Source: Bacteroides ihuae (GTDB taxonomy: Bacteria > Bacteroidota > Bacteroidia > Bacteroidales > Bacteroidaceae). Taken from it: 64,000 bases of DNA. This document shows positions 1-9,452 of this stretch, in pieces. The stretch's first letter is position 1. Every line of letters starts with the position of its first letter. Both the position numbers and the translations under genes were made by a program. Location: the NCBI RefSeq assembly GCF_900104585.1, contig NZ_FNVX01000004.1, positions 744,001 to 808,000 of the forward strand. The letters are read 5' to 3'. The notes under the pieces are model-generated. The model was not told where the DNA came from and did not search any database. It worked only from the letters and a program-made list of their open reading frames with translations.

Positions 1-289
1 AAGAAGAACAGAGAGGAAAAGTAAATCCATATAAGTATATATTGCTTCAATCGAGAATGCTTTTGTTTTTGACAAATATAGAAAAAATAGCCGAAAACAC
101 TTTTTCAATTCTGTTAATACATGCTTTTTTAATAATAATGAAGCCTAGATGATTCTATTTACCCACTGATATTCAGATGGAAAGATTGTACAAAATGATA
201 CGTTTATTGAATAATCTTTTCTCTCTTTATTAATTCTTTTCATTTTTTCTTCTTACATTTGTGCTTTATAACACAGTTTTGCAGCACTC
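1..289. other. Left-edge intergenic region
   Basis: AT-rich stretch before the first complete gene. The first 24 bases read in frame as seven lysine/glutamate-rich codons and a TAA, which could be the very end of a gene lying outside the window, but this is too short to trust. Apart from the -7 box at 254-261 I see no convincing gene, RNA or repeat here. Confidence 0.3.
254..261 (+). promoter_or_regulatory. Bacteroides-type -7 box before the Crp/Fnr gene
   Basis: TACATTTG matches the Bacteroidetes -7 consensus TAnnTTTG and lies 28 bp before the ATG at 290. No clear TTTG at the -33 position is visible, so this may be a weak or activated promoter. Confidence 0.45.
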
Positions 290-991
290 ATGGTAAAGAT
301 GAATTTGTCAGACATAGTTGTTCAAGATTATATAGCCGAAATGTGGGCTCCTTTAAATGCTGAGCAGAGAGAGTTCTTGGCCAGCAATTTTACTCTACAA
401 AATTATAAAAAAAACGAGACTATTTATTGTGAAGGCGAAGCCCCAACACATTTGATGTGCCTTCTGAACGGAAAAGTAAAAGTATACAAAGACGGAGTTG
501 GTGGACGAAGCCAAATTATCAGAATGATAAAACCTGTAGAATATTTCGGGTACCGTGCTTACTTTGCCAAAGAGGACTACCTCACTGCTGCCTCTGCATT
601 TGAACCCTCCACAATATGCCTGATACCGATGAGCGCAGTCATAACTCTCATCGAACAAAATAACAACTTAGGTCTATTTTTTATCAACCAATTATCCAAA
701 GATTTAGGTATTGCTGATGAAAGAACTGTAAACCTTACTCAGAAACACATTCGGGGAAGACTAGCCGAATCTCTCTTGTTCTTAAAAGAAAGCTACGGCC
801 TCGAAGAAGATGGCTCCACGCTAAGTATCTATCTCTCGCGTGAAGATTTAGCTAATCTTTCAAACATGACAACTTCTAATGCGATCCGTACACTATCACA
901 ATTTGCCACAGAGCGCTTAATCACCATTGACGGAAGAAAAATTAAAATTATAGATGAAGAGAAAATGAAGAAAATAAGTAAGATAGGATAA
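290..991 (+). CDS. Crp/Fnr family transcriptional regulator
   Basis: Cytoplasmic DNA-binding regulator of 233 residues, normal length for the family. An N-terminal cyclic-nucleotide-binding-like beta barrel spans about residues 25-120 (the ETIYCEGE and LLNGKVKVY strands are typical) and a C-terminal winged helix about 155-225, with the recognition helix in the LSREDLANLSNMTTSNAIR region. There is no N-terminal Fnr cysteine cluster, so an oxygen-sensing Fe-S role is not indicated. The effector is unknown. A second in-frame ATG at 299 is an equally possible start. The gene is 40 bp upstream of, and co-directional with, a secreted hexosaminidase gene, so the two may share a transcript. Confidence 0.85.
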   Translation: MVKMNLSDIVVQDYIAEMWAPLNAEQREFLASNFTLQNYKKNETIYCEGEAPTHLMCLLNGKVKVYKDGVGGRSQIIRMIKPVEYFGYRAYFAKEDYLTAASAFEPSTICLIPMSAVITLIEQNNNLGLFFINQLSKDLGIADERTVNLTQKHIRGRLAESLLFLKESYGLEEDGSTLSIYLSREDLANLSNMTTSNAIRTLSQFATERLITIDGRKIKIIDEEKMKKISKIG

Positions 992-1031
992 GTCTTACAT
1001 TTACAATTATTACTTAACACAATTTTGTACC

Positions 1032-3470
1032 ATGAAAAAAGGAATCTATTTCCTTCTTCTGTTCTGTCTGTTCATGACCCCCGAATACAGTCAGGCAAAA
1101 GAAGTAGTGAATGAGTATAATCTCGTTCCATTACCCAACAAGCTCACCCCTCAAAAAGGCCGTTTCCAATTAACGAATAAAGTAGTTGTCATCACCCCCG
1201 ATTTACCGGAGGTGAAATCAATCACTGATAGTCTGATAGCTCGTATAAAAATCACGAGCGGAATCTCATTGCAATATGCGAAGAAAAAAGATTCAAAGAC
1301 GCCAAGCATTGAATTCAATCTACAACCCGGATTCGCCAACGAGGGATACAAACTAAACGTATCTCCTAAAGCCATAAATATAGCAGCATCAAAAGCGAAC
1401 GGACTATTTTATGCTTTACAAACAATATACCAACTCATGCCTCCTTCTGTGTATGGCAATAAACACATGGCACAAGAAGATTGGTCGATCCCTGCAGTGG
1501 AGATAGAAGATGCACCACGCTTCTCTTACCGGGGACTCATGCTGGATGTTGCCCGCCACTATTCACCCGTAGAATACATCTACAAGTTCATCGATATGTT
1601 GGCAGCCCACAAGATGAATACTTTCCATTGGCACCTAACAGAAGACCAAGGCTGGAGAATCGAAATAAAAAAATATCCTAAACTTACTGAGATTGGTTCT
1701 AAACGTGACGAAACTCTTGTAGGGTACTATTTTGAGAACTATCCGCAAGTATTTGATGGTAAGGAACATAGCGGATACTACACTCAACAACAAATTAAAG
1801 ACATCGTAGCTTACGCGGCAAGTAAGTACATCACGGTGATTCCGGAAATAGAGATGCCGGGGCACGCACTAGCCGCAATAGCCTCTTATCCGGAACTATC
1901 ATGCACGCCGGATAGCACGTATAAAGTAGCTGAAACTTGGGGCGTTTTCGAACAAGTATATTGTCCCAAAGAGGCGACTTTCAAGTTCTTGGAAGGAGTC
2001 TTGGATGAAGTAATGGAACTTTTCCCCAGCCCATACATACACATCGGTGGAGATGAATGTCCCAAAACAGCTTGGGTAAAAAGCGAACATTGTCAGGCGC
2101 TGATAAAGGAATTGGGACTTCGAGATGACTCCATCCCCAGCCTTGTAGACGGGAGAAAACATTCAAAGGAAGAAAAGCTTCAAAGCTATTTCATCACTAG
2201 AATGGAGAAGTATATCAATAGCAAAGGACGAAATATTATTGGTTGGGATGAAATTCTGGAAGGCGGATTGGCCCCTAATGCAACGGTGATGTCGTGGCGC
2301 GGAGTGGAAGGTGGAATGAACGCTGCAAAAGCCGGTCATGATGCCATTATGACACCCGGTGCTTATGTTTATCTGGATAGTTACCAAGAAGATCCGGAAT
2401 TTGCGCCAACCACCATTGGAGGATATACAACATTAAAGAAAACATATAGCTACAATCCGGTGCCCGAAGATGCTGATGAACTAGTAAAGAAACACGTTAT
2501 TGGTTTGCAAGGCAATATATGGACTGAATACATGCAAACGAACGAACGTAGAGATTATCAGGCATTTCCACGAGCAGTTGCCATAGCGGAAACAGCTTGG
2601 ACGCTCGATAAAAATAAAAACTGGAATGGTTTCTGCCAACGTATGGCGGGTGATTTTCAACGAATGGATGTGATGAACGTGAAAGCCTGCCGCAACTTTT
2701 TTGAGGTGAACATTAACACCCATGTAGATAGCGACAATGTTTTAAAAGTAACGTTAGAGACTTACTCACCCGATGCAGAAATACGATATACGATAAACGG
2801 AAAAGAGCCTAGCATCAAGTCATCACGATACACAGGTCCATTTGCTCTCAACGGAAATATGAACCTGCGGGCGGCTGCGTTCAAAGGCGAAAAGAGACTT
2901 GGAAAAGTTTGTTCAAAAGTCTTATACGGAAATTTAATCAGCGGAAAGAAATACGTTGTTACTCCTCAAGCCGGATGGTTAACCGGGGATGTGTTCGGAG
3001 AGAATGATGTATTAGGCGCAGACCACACCACTTTAGGGCTCACAAATGGCAAACGGGGCAACAATGCTTCGTATACTCCTTGGACGAGTTTCAAGATGAA
3101 TGACGCGTGCAATCATGAGATTGTTTTCTCGGTCGACTTAGGGCAAACGCAAACAGTGAGCAAGGTTGTCTTTGGATCTCTGTTCAATCCTGCATTTAAA
3201 GTGCTACCGGCAAGCAAAGCGATAGTCGAGATTTCGAGTGACGGCATAGAGTATAGAAAAGTAGCTATAGAAAACTTCCGCCGACAATTGCCTAAAAATG
3301 GAAGGAAAGCTTATACCGATTCTCTTATATTTGCACCTACCGAAGCCCGCTACATCAAGCTGACAATCAAAAGCGGAGGGACGTTACGAAACGGAATAGA
3401 TTGTAGAAAGGATACGCCTGAGGAGACCGTTCCGGCAGATTTATACATCGACGAAGTAGAGGTGTACTAG
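1032..3470 (+). CDS. Secreted beta-N-acetylhexosaminidase (GH20)
   Basis: Exported glycoside hydrolase of 812 residues, predicted to remove terminal beta-linked GlcNAc/GalNAc from glycans. A signal peptide covers residues 1-22. A GH20 N-terminal domain (about 25-155) is followed by the catalytic TIM barrel (about 160-510), which carries the HIGGDE motif with the Asp341-Glu342 pair used for substrate-assisted catalysis in GH20. The FHWHLTEDQGWR strand is also typical. After the barrel come a chitobiase-type C-terminal domain (about 590-640) and a discoidin-like F5/8C module (about 680-812), likely a sugar-binding accessory. Its substrate class overlaps the distant GH89 locus, but it sits outside that operon. 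Family assignment is secure; linkage preference is inferred. Confidence 0.95.
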   Translation: MKKGIYFLLLFCLFMTPEYSQAKEVVNEYNLVPLPNKLTPQKGRFQLTNKVVVITPDLPEVKSITDSLIARIKITSGISLQYAKKKDSKTPSIEFNLQPGFANEGYKLNVSPKAINIAASKANGLFYALQTIYQLMPPSVYGNKHMAQEDWSIPAVEIEDAPRFSYRGLMLDVARHYSPVEYIYKFIDMLAAHKMNTFHWHLTEDQGWRIEIKKYPKLTEIGSKRDETLVGYYFENYPQVFDGKEHSGYYTQQQIKDIVAYAASKYITVIPEIEMPGHALAAIASYPELSCTPDSTYKVAETWGVFEQVYCPKEATFKFLEGVLDEVMELFPSPYIHIGGDECPKTAWVKSEHCQALIKELGLRDDSIPSLVDGRKHSKEEKLQSYFITRMEKYINSKGRNIIGWDEILEGGLAPNATVMSWRGVEGGMNAAKAGHDAIMTPGAYVYLDSYQEDPEFAPTTIGGYTTLKKTYSYNPVPEDADELVKKHVIGLQGNIWTEYMQTNERRDYQAFPRAVAIAETAWTLDKNKNWNGFCQRMAGDFQRMDVMNVKACRNFFEVNINTHVDSDNVLKVTLETYSPDAEIRYTINGKEPSIKSSRYTGPFALNGNMNLRAAAFKGEKRLGKVCSKVLYGNLISGKKYVVTPQAGWLTGDVFGENDVLGADHTTLGLTNGKRGNNASYTPWTSFKMNDACNHEIVFSVDLGQTQTVSKVVFGSLFNPAFKVLPASKAIVEISSDGIEYRKVAIENFRRQLPKNGRKAYTDSLIFAPTEARYIKLTIKSGGTLRNGIDCRKDTPEETVPADLYIDEVEVY

Positions 3471-3536
3471 CTCTGCATGTTTCAAGAGAAGAGAAAAAGG
3501 CTCTCAACAATCCAATATGTAAATTTTTAAGATAAT

Positions 3537-3577
3537 CAGTAATCCCCCTCCACAGGCTTTGTGAGAGGGGGTTACTG
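3537..3577 (+). terminator. Strong hairpin after the GH20 gene
   Basis: CAGTAA and CCCCCTC pair with GAGAGGGGG and TTACTG, giving a long GC-rich stem 66 bp after the hexosaminidase stop. No T-run follows directly, so it may act as a transcript-end stabiliser rather than a classical intrinsic terminator. Confidence 0.5.
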
Positions 3578-3665
3578 AACTAGTTAATTCAGCGTGGTGA
3601 ATTAACTAGTTCAGCACGGTGAAGTAGTTAATTCACCACGCTGAACTAGTTAACTCTATTCAGCA
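3578..3665. repeat. Intergenic array of four 22-bp units (eight 11-bp words)
   Basis: Units begin at 3578, 3600, 3622 and 3644. Each is built from an AACTAGTTAAT-like 11-mer and a TCAGCGTGGTG-like 11-mer. Unit 3 carries the second word reversed (TCACCACGCTG), so units 1 and 3 also form a 27-bp imperfect stem. The array starts directly after the hairpin at 3537-3577. An array of the same layout but different sequence lies at 56940-57027. Function unknown. Confidence 0.8.
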
Positions 3666-3719
3666 CGTATAAAACGTAAACAATTCACACCATCATCAGA
3701 TAGAACAACCGAGAAACTA

Positions 3720-3761
3720 AAAAAGGCTTATCACAAACGAAACTGTGATAAGCCTTTTTTT
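3720..3761 (-). terminator. Bidirectional intrinsic terminator after trxB
   Basis: AAAAAGGCTTATCAC and GTGATAAGCC plus T7 form a perfect stem with a 10-nt loop. It lies 21 bp past the trxB stop. A-run and T-run flanks allow it to end transcripts from both sides (GH20 rightward, ftsK-lolA-trxB leftward). Confidence 0.85.
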
Positions 3762-3782
3762 ATATTGTTCTATCTAAGAGTT

Positions 3783-4727
3783 TTATAACCCTTTCTCTGA
3801 AAGATAACGTTCTGCTTCCATTGCAGCTTTACAGCCGCTACCGGCAGCAGTTATTGCCTGACGATAGTGGGAATCAGCCACATCACCTGCAGCAAAGACT
3901 CCCGGAACTTTGGTTCTGGGTGAGTTCCCTTCAGTGATGATGTATCCCACTTCATCCGTTTCTACATAAGGTTTGAAGATCTCCGAATTTGGTTTATGTC
4001 CAATAGCCAGGAAGAAACCATCAATTGCTATATCATAACGCTCTTCGTCAGCTTCACCCATGCGCTTAACCATGTGAGCTCCTTCTACCCCATTGTCTCC
4101 AAAAAGGCCAAGCGTGTTATGCTCAAAAAGAACTTCAATCTTTTCGTGATTTATCACACGATCTTGCATAATTTTAGAAGCTCTCAAAAAAGATTTACGA
4201 ACAATCAGGAAAACTTTCGAGGCCAATCCGGCAAGATAGATTGCTTCTTCACAAGCCGTGTCACCCCCACCAACAACAGCAACCACCTTCTTACGATAGA
4301 AGAATCCGTCACAAGTAGCACAAGCACTGACACCCATTCCGGCATATTTTTTTTCGTCATCCAGTCCTAAGTATTTGGCAGTAGCACCAGTCGAGATAAT
4401 CACCGTTTGAGCTTCAATCACTTTTTCTTCATCAATCGTGATCTTATAAGGTGAAGCACTCAAGTCGGCAGCCGTAGCAATACCAAAGCGTACTTCTGTT
4501 CCAAAGCGTTCAGCTTGTTTGCGAAGATCTTCCATCAACTCGGGGCCGGTAATTCCTTCCGGATATCCGGGGAAATTCTCAACTTCAGTGGTAGTGGTTA
4601 ACTGTCCGCCCGGTTGTAATCCTTCATAGAGTACAGGAGATAAATTAGCTCGTCCCGCATAAATTGCAGCAGTATAGCCTGCAGGGCCTGAACCGATGAT
4701 CAGGCATCTTACTTTTTCTGTTTTCAT
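3783..4727 (-). CDS. trxB: Thioredoxin-disulfide reductase
   Basis: Cytoplasmic flavoenzyme of 314 residues that passes electrons from NADPH to thioredoxin. Residues 12-17 (GSGPAG) form the FAD-binding loop, the redox-active pair is C136-A-T-C139, and the second nucleotide-binding loop is VVGGGDTA near residue 152. C-terminal FAAGDVAD is the usual FAD contact. Length is normal for the low-molecular-weight type. It is the last gene of a leftward operon, 19 bp after a LolA-like gene, and is closed by a strong terminator. Confidence 0.97.
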   Translation of the reverse strand: MKTEKVRCLIIGSGPAGYTAAIYAGRANLSPVLYEGLQPGGQLTTTTEVENFPGYPEGITGPELMEDLRKQAERFGTEVRFGIATAADLSASPYKITIDEEKVIEAQTVIISTGATAKYLGLDDEKKYAGMGVSACATCDGFFYRKKVVAVVGGGDTACEEAIYLAGLASKVFLIVRKSFLRASKIMQDRVINHEKIEVLFEHNTLGLFGDNGVEGAHMVKRMGEADEERYDIAIDGFFLAIGHKPNSEIFKPYVETDEVGYIITEGNSPRTKVPGVFAAGDVADSHYRQAITAAGSGCKAAMEAERYLSEKGL

Positions 4728-4746
4728 ATCTTTTATTCTATCTATT

Positions 4747-5388
4747 TTATCTTAAATCAATAATTTCCGTATTAGGGTACTGCTTCTTATTGAATACAAA
4801 AAGAGAATCAGCAAACCTTTGGCCGGTTTGATAAGCAGTCACCGTAATCTCGCTGCGAGATTTATCTTTTTGTTGCGCGATGATGTACAGGGGTTGATAA
4901 GAGTCCTTAGTAACATAGAGTACAACGCCCGTCAAATTCTTGTTTTTAGCAGTAGCAGTCAGTACAACTTCATAAACCTGCTTTCCTCGAAAAGTCTTCG
5001 TCGCTCCCAACTTTGAAGAATAACCTTTCTTATATAAATATAATAAGGTATAAGGATTCATCCCTTGAAGTTCTTCCGCTGTAGGATTACTAACGTTAAC
5101 CTCTTCACTTCCGGAAATATAACTCCATTGCGTTTTACCGTCAAACCAAATAGTAGACTCTTTTGTCTTCAACAGAAACTTATCTGTTTTCATCTGAATC
5201 ACTCCGCTGGCCTGCCCTGCTAAGTGCCCTTTGCTAAAAGATTTAATCTCAAACTCAGCCTTTATTCCTTCGGCTTGGCGGAAATTAGTTGCTGTTTTGT
5301 CAAGTACTTCCTTCGCTTTTGTTTGTTGAGCAAAAGTTTGCATGCCAAAAAGTAAAAACATCAATAGTGTAAAAATGGATTTTTTCAT
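4747..5388 (-). CDS. LolA-like outer-membrane lipoprotein carrier protein
   Basis: Predicted periplasmic protein of 213 residues with a cleavable signal peptide (residues 1-20, ending TFAQ). The remainder fits the LolA/LolB half-barrel family, whose members shuttle lipoproteins from the inner to the outer membrane. Typical features are a helix rich in A/T/K early in the mature protein and strands such as KTDKFLLKTKESTIWFDGKT. It lies between ftsK and trxB with 18- and 19-bp gaps. This family is sequence-poor in conserved residues, so the call rests on overall pattern and length. Confidence 0.8.
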   Translation of the reverse strand: MKKSIFTLLMFLLFGMQTFAQQTKAKEVLDKTATNFRQAEGIKAEFEIKSFSKGHLAGQASGVIQMKTDKFLLKTKESTIWFDGKTQWSYISGSEEVNVSNPTAEELQGMNPYTLLYLYKKGYSSKLGATKTFRGKQVYEVVLTATAKNKNLTGVVLYVTKDSYQPLYIIAQQKDKSRSEITVTAYQTGQRFADSLFVFNKKQYPNTEIIDLR

Positions 5389-5406
5389 TGCTGTATAAAC
5401 GGCTTA

Positions 5407-7860
5407 TTATTGCAAATTGTTCAAACGCATCTCCAAATCATTATCATCCAAACAGAGCACTTGGCGAGCCTTGCTACCCTCACTCGGGCCAACAATGCCT
5501 GCTTTTTCCAATTGATCCATGATTCGCCCTGCCCGGTTATAACCAATAGAGAACTTACGCTGGATGAGCGAAGTGGAACCTTGCTGGTGAACAACGATCA
5601 GACGCGCCGCATCTTCAAAAAGCGGATCAAGTCGACCCATATCCACATCACCCAAATCACTTCCACCATCCTCAGTAACATACTCAGGCAGATAAAACGC
5701 TGTAGGATATCCTTGTTGGCGAGCAATATATTTAGTAATATCTTCCACCTCAGGAGTATCGACAAATGCACATTGTACGCGAATAGGGTCAGCACCCTGA
5801 AGGAACAACATATCACCGCGCCCGATCAACTGATTAGCTCCCGGGCGGTCGAGGATTGTTCGTGAGTCCATCATAGAAGATACACGAAATGCTACACGGG
5901 CAGGGAAGTTGGCTTTAATGGTACCCGTTATGATGTTGGTGGTAGGACGTTGCGTGGCAATAACCATGTGGATGCCAATGGCGCGAGCCAACTGAGCAAT
6001 ACGGGCAATCGGTAACTCTACCTCTTTGCCGGCAGTCATAATCAGATCACCAAACTCATCAATAATCACCACGATGTAAGGCATAAACTTATGCCCTTTT
6101 TCTGGGTTCAACTTACGATTAATAAACTTTTCGTTATACTCTTTAATATTACGCACATGCGCTTTCTTTAGCAAGTCATAACGACCGTCCATCTCTACAC
6201 AAATAGAATTGAGAGTCTGCACCACCTTGGTCACGTCAGTGATAATAGGTTCTCCCCCATCAGGTAGCTTAGCCAGGAAATGATTTTCTATAACGGAGTA
6301 AATACTGAATTCAACTTTCTTCGGGTCTACCAATACAAACTTCAATTCGGCCGGATGCTTTTTGTATAATAAAGAAGTGATAATGGCATTCAGACCAACT
6401 GACTTACCTTGCCCCGTAGCACCAGCCACCAACACGTGAGGCATCTTACATAGATCGACCATGAATACTTCATTGGTAATCGTCTTACCCAAAGCGATTG
6501 GCAGATCATAGGTCGATTCTTGAAACTTCTTACTACCGATAATCGATTGCATGGAAACAATCTTCGGATTTGAATTTGGCACTTCAATGCCAATAGTACC
6601 TTTGCCGGGAATAGGAGCGATAATACGAATACCTAAGGCAGACAAGCTCAACGCGATATCATCTTCCAGACCACGAATCTTAGAGATACGTACTCCTTGT
6701 TCGGGCGTAATTTCATAAAGCGTAACCGTAGGACCTACAGTTGCTTTGATGGAATTTATTTCAATACCAAAGCTACGCAGCGTATTGATGATACGATCCT
6801 TATTAGCTTTTTGCTCTTCCATATCAATGGTAGGCTCATTGCTATTGTCGTACTTCCTCATTAATTCAAAAGTGGGGAAGTGATAGTTTTCCAAATCAAG
6901 CTTTGGATTATAAAGCTCTCTCTCCGGACCCTGATAAGCTTCATCATCCTCATTAACCGTAGTATCTATCTGAAAATCAGGGTCTCCACTCTTGGTTTCA
7001 GGCAATACATCAACCAGTGTCTTTTCAAAAGTCATCCCCAACGCTTCAGGTATAACATTCTTCTCTTCAACGATGTCTTTAGTAGGAGATACAACTTCCA
7101 CTTCCTTGTGAGGCAAGTCTTGCTTAAACGTTTTATTGACTGAAAACTCCACAGTCTGGGGTTGCGGATTAGTAAAATCCCGCTTGGGCTCCTCATCCTC
7201 CAATTCCTCCTTAGGATGATTTTTCTCTTGCCTTTTGATGAAGCTCAATGTCATCAATTTACGTATCCATATAATAGTACGTGCACTTAGATAAATAAGA
7301 AAACAAATAGCGGTAACCAAAAGAATCATCCACACACCGGGTATTCCTACTTGAGAAATCAACCAATTGCTCACATTATATCCATGCATCCCACCAAAGT
7401 AAACAAATGAATCTTTGTATTGATCCATAAGCACAAAGCCTAAGAAAACAGAGAACCAAACGAGTAATAGAGAACAACCTATAAACCACTTCCACAAACG
7501 GAACACACGTACGCGCATCAATTTGAGTCCGGTTACTCCCAGAAAAACCAGAATGAAGAAAGAAGAAACACCAAAACAATCATTAATAAGATAACTAGCC
7601 AATTGGGCTCCGCGAGAGCCTGCATAGTTCTTCACATGATTATTTACTGAAGCCAATTCTTGAGCAGTTCCGCCATCAATAATGCTTTGATCTGACGCTC
7701 CGGTGAAGAAAAAAGAAGAAAAGGCCAACAATAAATAGACAGAAAATATAACCAATACCAGTCCGATAACGAAGTGAATAGTTTCATTTTTGATAAATAA
7801 CACTATTTTATTGGCTGAAGCCACATTCTGAGCTTCTTTTTCAGAGTTCTTTTTTGCCAT
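5407..7860 (-). CDS. ftsK: FtsK/SpoIIIE-type DNA translocase
   Basis: Septal ATP-driven DNA pump of 817 residues that clears chromosome termini at division. Hydrophobic segments at about residues 25-50, 85-105, 115-145 and 170-195 anchor the N-terminus. A charged linker (about 205-330) leads to the motor, with Walker A GATGQGKS near residue 480 and Walker B VVIIDEFGD near 600. The C-terminal gamma winged helix (about 745-805, GYNRAGRIMDQLEKAGIVG) reads polar DNA guide sequences. It heads the leftward operon with the LolA-like gene and trxB. A -7 box lies at 7893-7900. Confidence 0.97.
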   Translation of the reverse strand: MAKKNSEKEAQNVASANKIVLFIKNETIHFVIGLVLVIFSVYLLLAFSSFFFTGASDQSIIDGGTAQELASVNNHVKNYAGSRGAQLASYLINDCFGVSSFFILVFLGVTGLKLMRVRVFRLWKWFIGCSLLLVWFSVFLGFVLMDQYKDSFVYFGGMHGYNVSNWLISQVGIPGVWMILLVTAICFLIYLSARTIIWIRKLMTLSFIKRQEKNHPKEELEDEEPKRDFTNPQPQTVEFSVNKTFKQDLPHKEVEVVSPTKDIVEEKNVIPEALGMTFEKTLVDVLPETKSGDPDFQIDTTVNEDDEAYQGPERELYNPKLDLENYHFPTFELMRKYDNSNEPTIDMEEQKANKDRIINTLRSFGIEINSIKATVGPTVTLYEITPEQGVRISKIRGLEDDIALSLSALGIRIIAPIPGKGTIGIEVPNSNPKIVSMQSIIGSKKFQESTYDLPIALGKTITNEVFMVDLCKMPHVLVAGATGQGKSVGLNAIITSLLYKKHPAELKFVLVDPKKVEFSIYSVIENHFLAKLPDGGEPIITDVTKVVQTLNSICVEMDGRYDLLKKAHVRNIKEYNEKFINRKLNPEKGHKFMPYIVVIIDEFGDLIMTAGKEVELPIARIAQLARAIGIHMVIATQRPTTNIITGTIKANFPARVAFRVSSMMDSRTILDRPGANQLIGRGDMLFLQGADPIRVQCAFVDTPEVEDITKYIARQQGYPTAFYLPEYVTEDGGSDLGDVDMGRLDPLFEDAARLIVVHQQGSTSLIQRKFSIGYNRAGRIMDQLEKAGIVGPSEGSKARQVLCLDDNDLEMRLNNLQ

Positions 7861-7892
7861 AAATAAAATACTTAAACAACGGATTTAGATTG

Positions 7893-7900
7893 CAAACTTA
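7893..7900 (-). promoter_or_regulatory. -7 box for the ftsK operon
   Basis: On the minus strand this reads TAAGTTTG, a full match to TAnnTTTG, about 33 bp before the ftsK ATG. A clear -33 TTTG at the usual spacing is not seen. Confidence 0.5.
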
Positions 7901-8072
7901 GACAAAAATCGGCAATTATTTGTGCATTGAACAAAATAAAAGTAAAACTAAAGAAGGCGGCCTGTAACCATTATAGATCATAAGAGCCTGCAAAAAACAT
8001 ATAGTGGTTAATCAAGAACAAAAAAACTTAATAATATGAGCTGTAAAGTAACAGTTATACCATTTTTCTTGT

Positions 8073-8080
8073 TACATTTG
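8073..8080 (+). promoter_or_regulatory. -7 box for the RND efflux operon
   Basis: TACATTTG, a full match to TAnnTTTG, 147 bp before the membrane fusion protein start. No good -33 element is visible. Confidence 0.4.
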
Positions 8081-8227
8081 CGCGAGAAACTAAAATAAGG
8101 AAAATAGTTTTCTTTCATTGTACAAATTCGGCCTAAGTTAATTTTTTGCTATTCTTGATAAACACAAATAAACAAAATTACGTTATTATTTTTATCGTAA
8201 CTATTACAAAACTATACATTACAAAGT

Positions 8228-9427
8228 ATGAAGACTAAGATTAATCGTTCCCTTACTACCAGAGCATTGCAAATCAGTATGCTTGCTCTATGTGTTTCAT
8301 TAGCATCCTGCGGTAATAAGCAGCGAGGAGGCATGGCAGGAGATCAAGAGTTCGCAGTTAAAACCCTGCAAACGACAAATACTGAACTTCAAAGTTCTTA
8401 TCCGGCTTCAATTGAAGGTAAGCAAGATATTGAGATCAGACCTCAAGTTTCTGGATTCATCACTAAACTGGGTGTCGATGAAGGATCTGTAGTACGCAAA
8501 GGACAGATGCTATTTGTTATAGACCCTGTGCAGTACAAAGCAGCAGTACAACAAGCCCAAGCATCTGTAAATGTAGCAAAAGCGGCTGTGTCTACTTCTA
8601 AGCTTACGGCAAAAAACAAAAAAGACCTTTTTGAGCAAAAAATCATTGGCAGTTATGAACTCCAGATGGCTCAAAACGATTTAATAACGAAAGAGGCCAA
8701 TTTAAGTCAGGCACAGGCACAACTAATCACTGCCCGCCAGAACCTCTCATTTACAAACGTTACGAGTCCATCTAACGGAGTAGTAGGATCAATTCCTTAT
8801 CGTGTAGGTAGTCTAGTGAGTGCTTCTATTGCAACTCCTCTTACTACGGTATCAAATATTGATGAGATGTACGTGTACTTCTCTATGACAGAGAAACAGC
8901 TGATGGGTTTAACCCGCAAAAGTGGAAACACTGCAGAAATACTAAAAAGCTTCCCTGACGTACAATTGAAGATCGCAGATGGATCTATTTATAGTGAAAC
9001 AGGTAAGATTGAAACGGTAAGCGGTGTAATTGACCAAGCAACCGGTTCAGTAAGTATGCGTGCTACATTCAAAAACCCTACTCATTTGTTGAAGAGTGGT
9101 GGTTCAGGTTCTATAATCATTCCTTATAAATCAGATAATATTATTCTGATTCCACAATCGGCAACAACTGAGGTTCAAGATAAGAAATATGTATTTGTTG
9201 TAGGTGCCGATAATAAAGTAGTCAATACTCTGGTTGAAGTAGGTGATTTGGACAATGGAAAAGAATATCTGGTTACATCAGGACTCAAAGCAGGAGACCG
9301 TATTGTTGTTGAAGGTGTTTCTACATTAAAAGACGGCATGCAAATCAAACCAATCACTGAAGCTCAATCAGCAACAAAGAAAGAACAAGCTGCTCAAATG
9401 GGTGCTGGAATGGGTGCGAAAAAGTAA
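8228..9427 (+). CDS. RND efflux membrane fusion (adaptor) lipoprotein
   Basis: Periplasmic adaptor of 399 residues linking the inner-membrane pump to the outer-membrane channel. The lipobox SLASC places the lipidated cysteine at residue 28. A biotinyl-lipoyl-like domain (IEIRPQVSGFITKLGVDEGSVVRKG region split around residues 67-95) and a coiled-coil hairpin rich in A/Q (about 100-175) are followed by beta-barrel domains (to about 370). The family is AcrA/MexA-like HlyD. First gene of a three-gene operon; 25 bp before the pump gene. Substrate cannot be read from sequence. Confidence 0.93.
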   Translation: MKTKINRSLTTRALQISMLALCVSLASCGNKQRGGMAGDQEFAVKTLQTTNTELQSSYPASIEGKQDIEIRPQVSGFITKLGVDEGSVVRKGQMLFVIDPVQYKAAVQQAQASVNVAKAAVSTSKLTAKNKKDLFEQKIIGSYELQMAQNDLITKEANLSQAQAQLITARQNLSFTNVTSPSNGVVGSIPYRVGSLVSASIATPLTTVSNIDEMYVYFSMTEKQLMGLTRKSGNTAEILKSFPDVQLKIADGSIYSETGKIETVSGVIDQATGSVSMRATFKNPTHLLKSGGSGSIIIPYKSDNIILIPQSATTEVQDKKYVFVVGADNKVVNTLVEVGDLDNGKEYLVTSGLKAGDRIVVEGVSTLKDGMQIKPITEAQSATKKEQAAQMGAGMGAKK

Positions 9428-9452
9428 TTAGTTAATTAGTTAAGATATAATC

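Larger units (their letters stand above)
7861..8227. other. Divergent intergenic region between ftsK and the RND operon
   Basis: A 367-bp AT-rich region separating the leftward ftsK operon from the rightward efflux operon. I see the two -7 boxes listed separately (7893-7900 and 8073-8080) and no gene. The efflux transcript would have a 5' leader of about 140 nt. I find no strong hairpin or named regulator site in it. Confidence 0.5.

Noticed and set aside
8036..8098. A 20-codon peptide in the efflux operon leader
   Set aside because: It overlaps the predicted -7 box and shows no peptide features.
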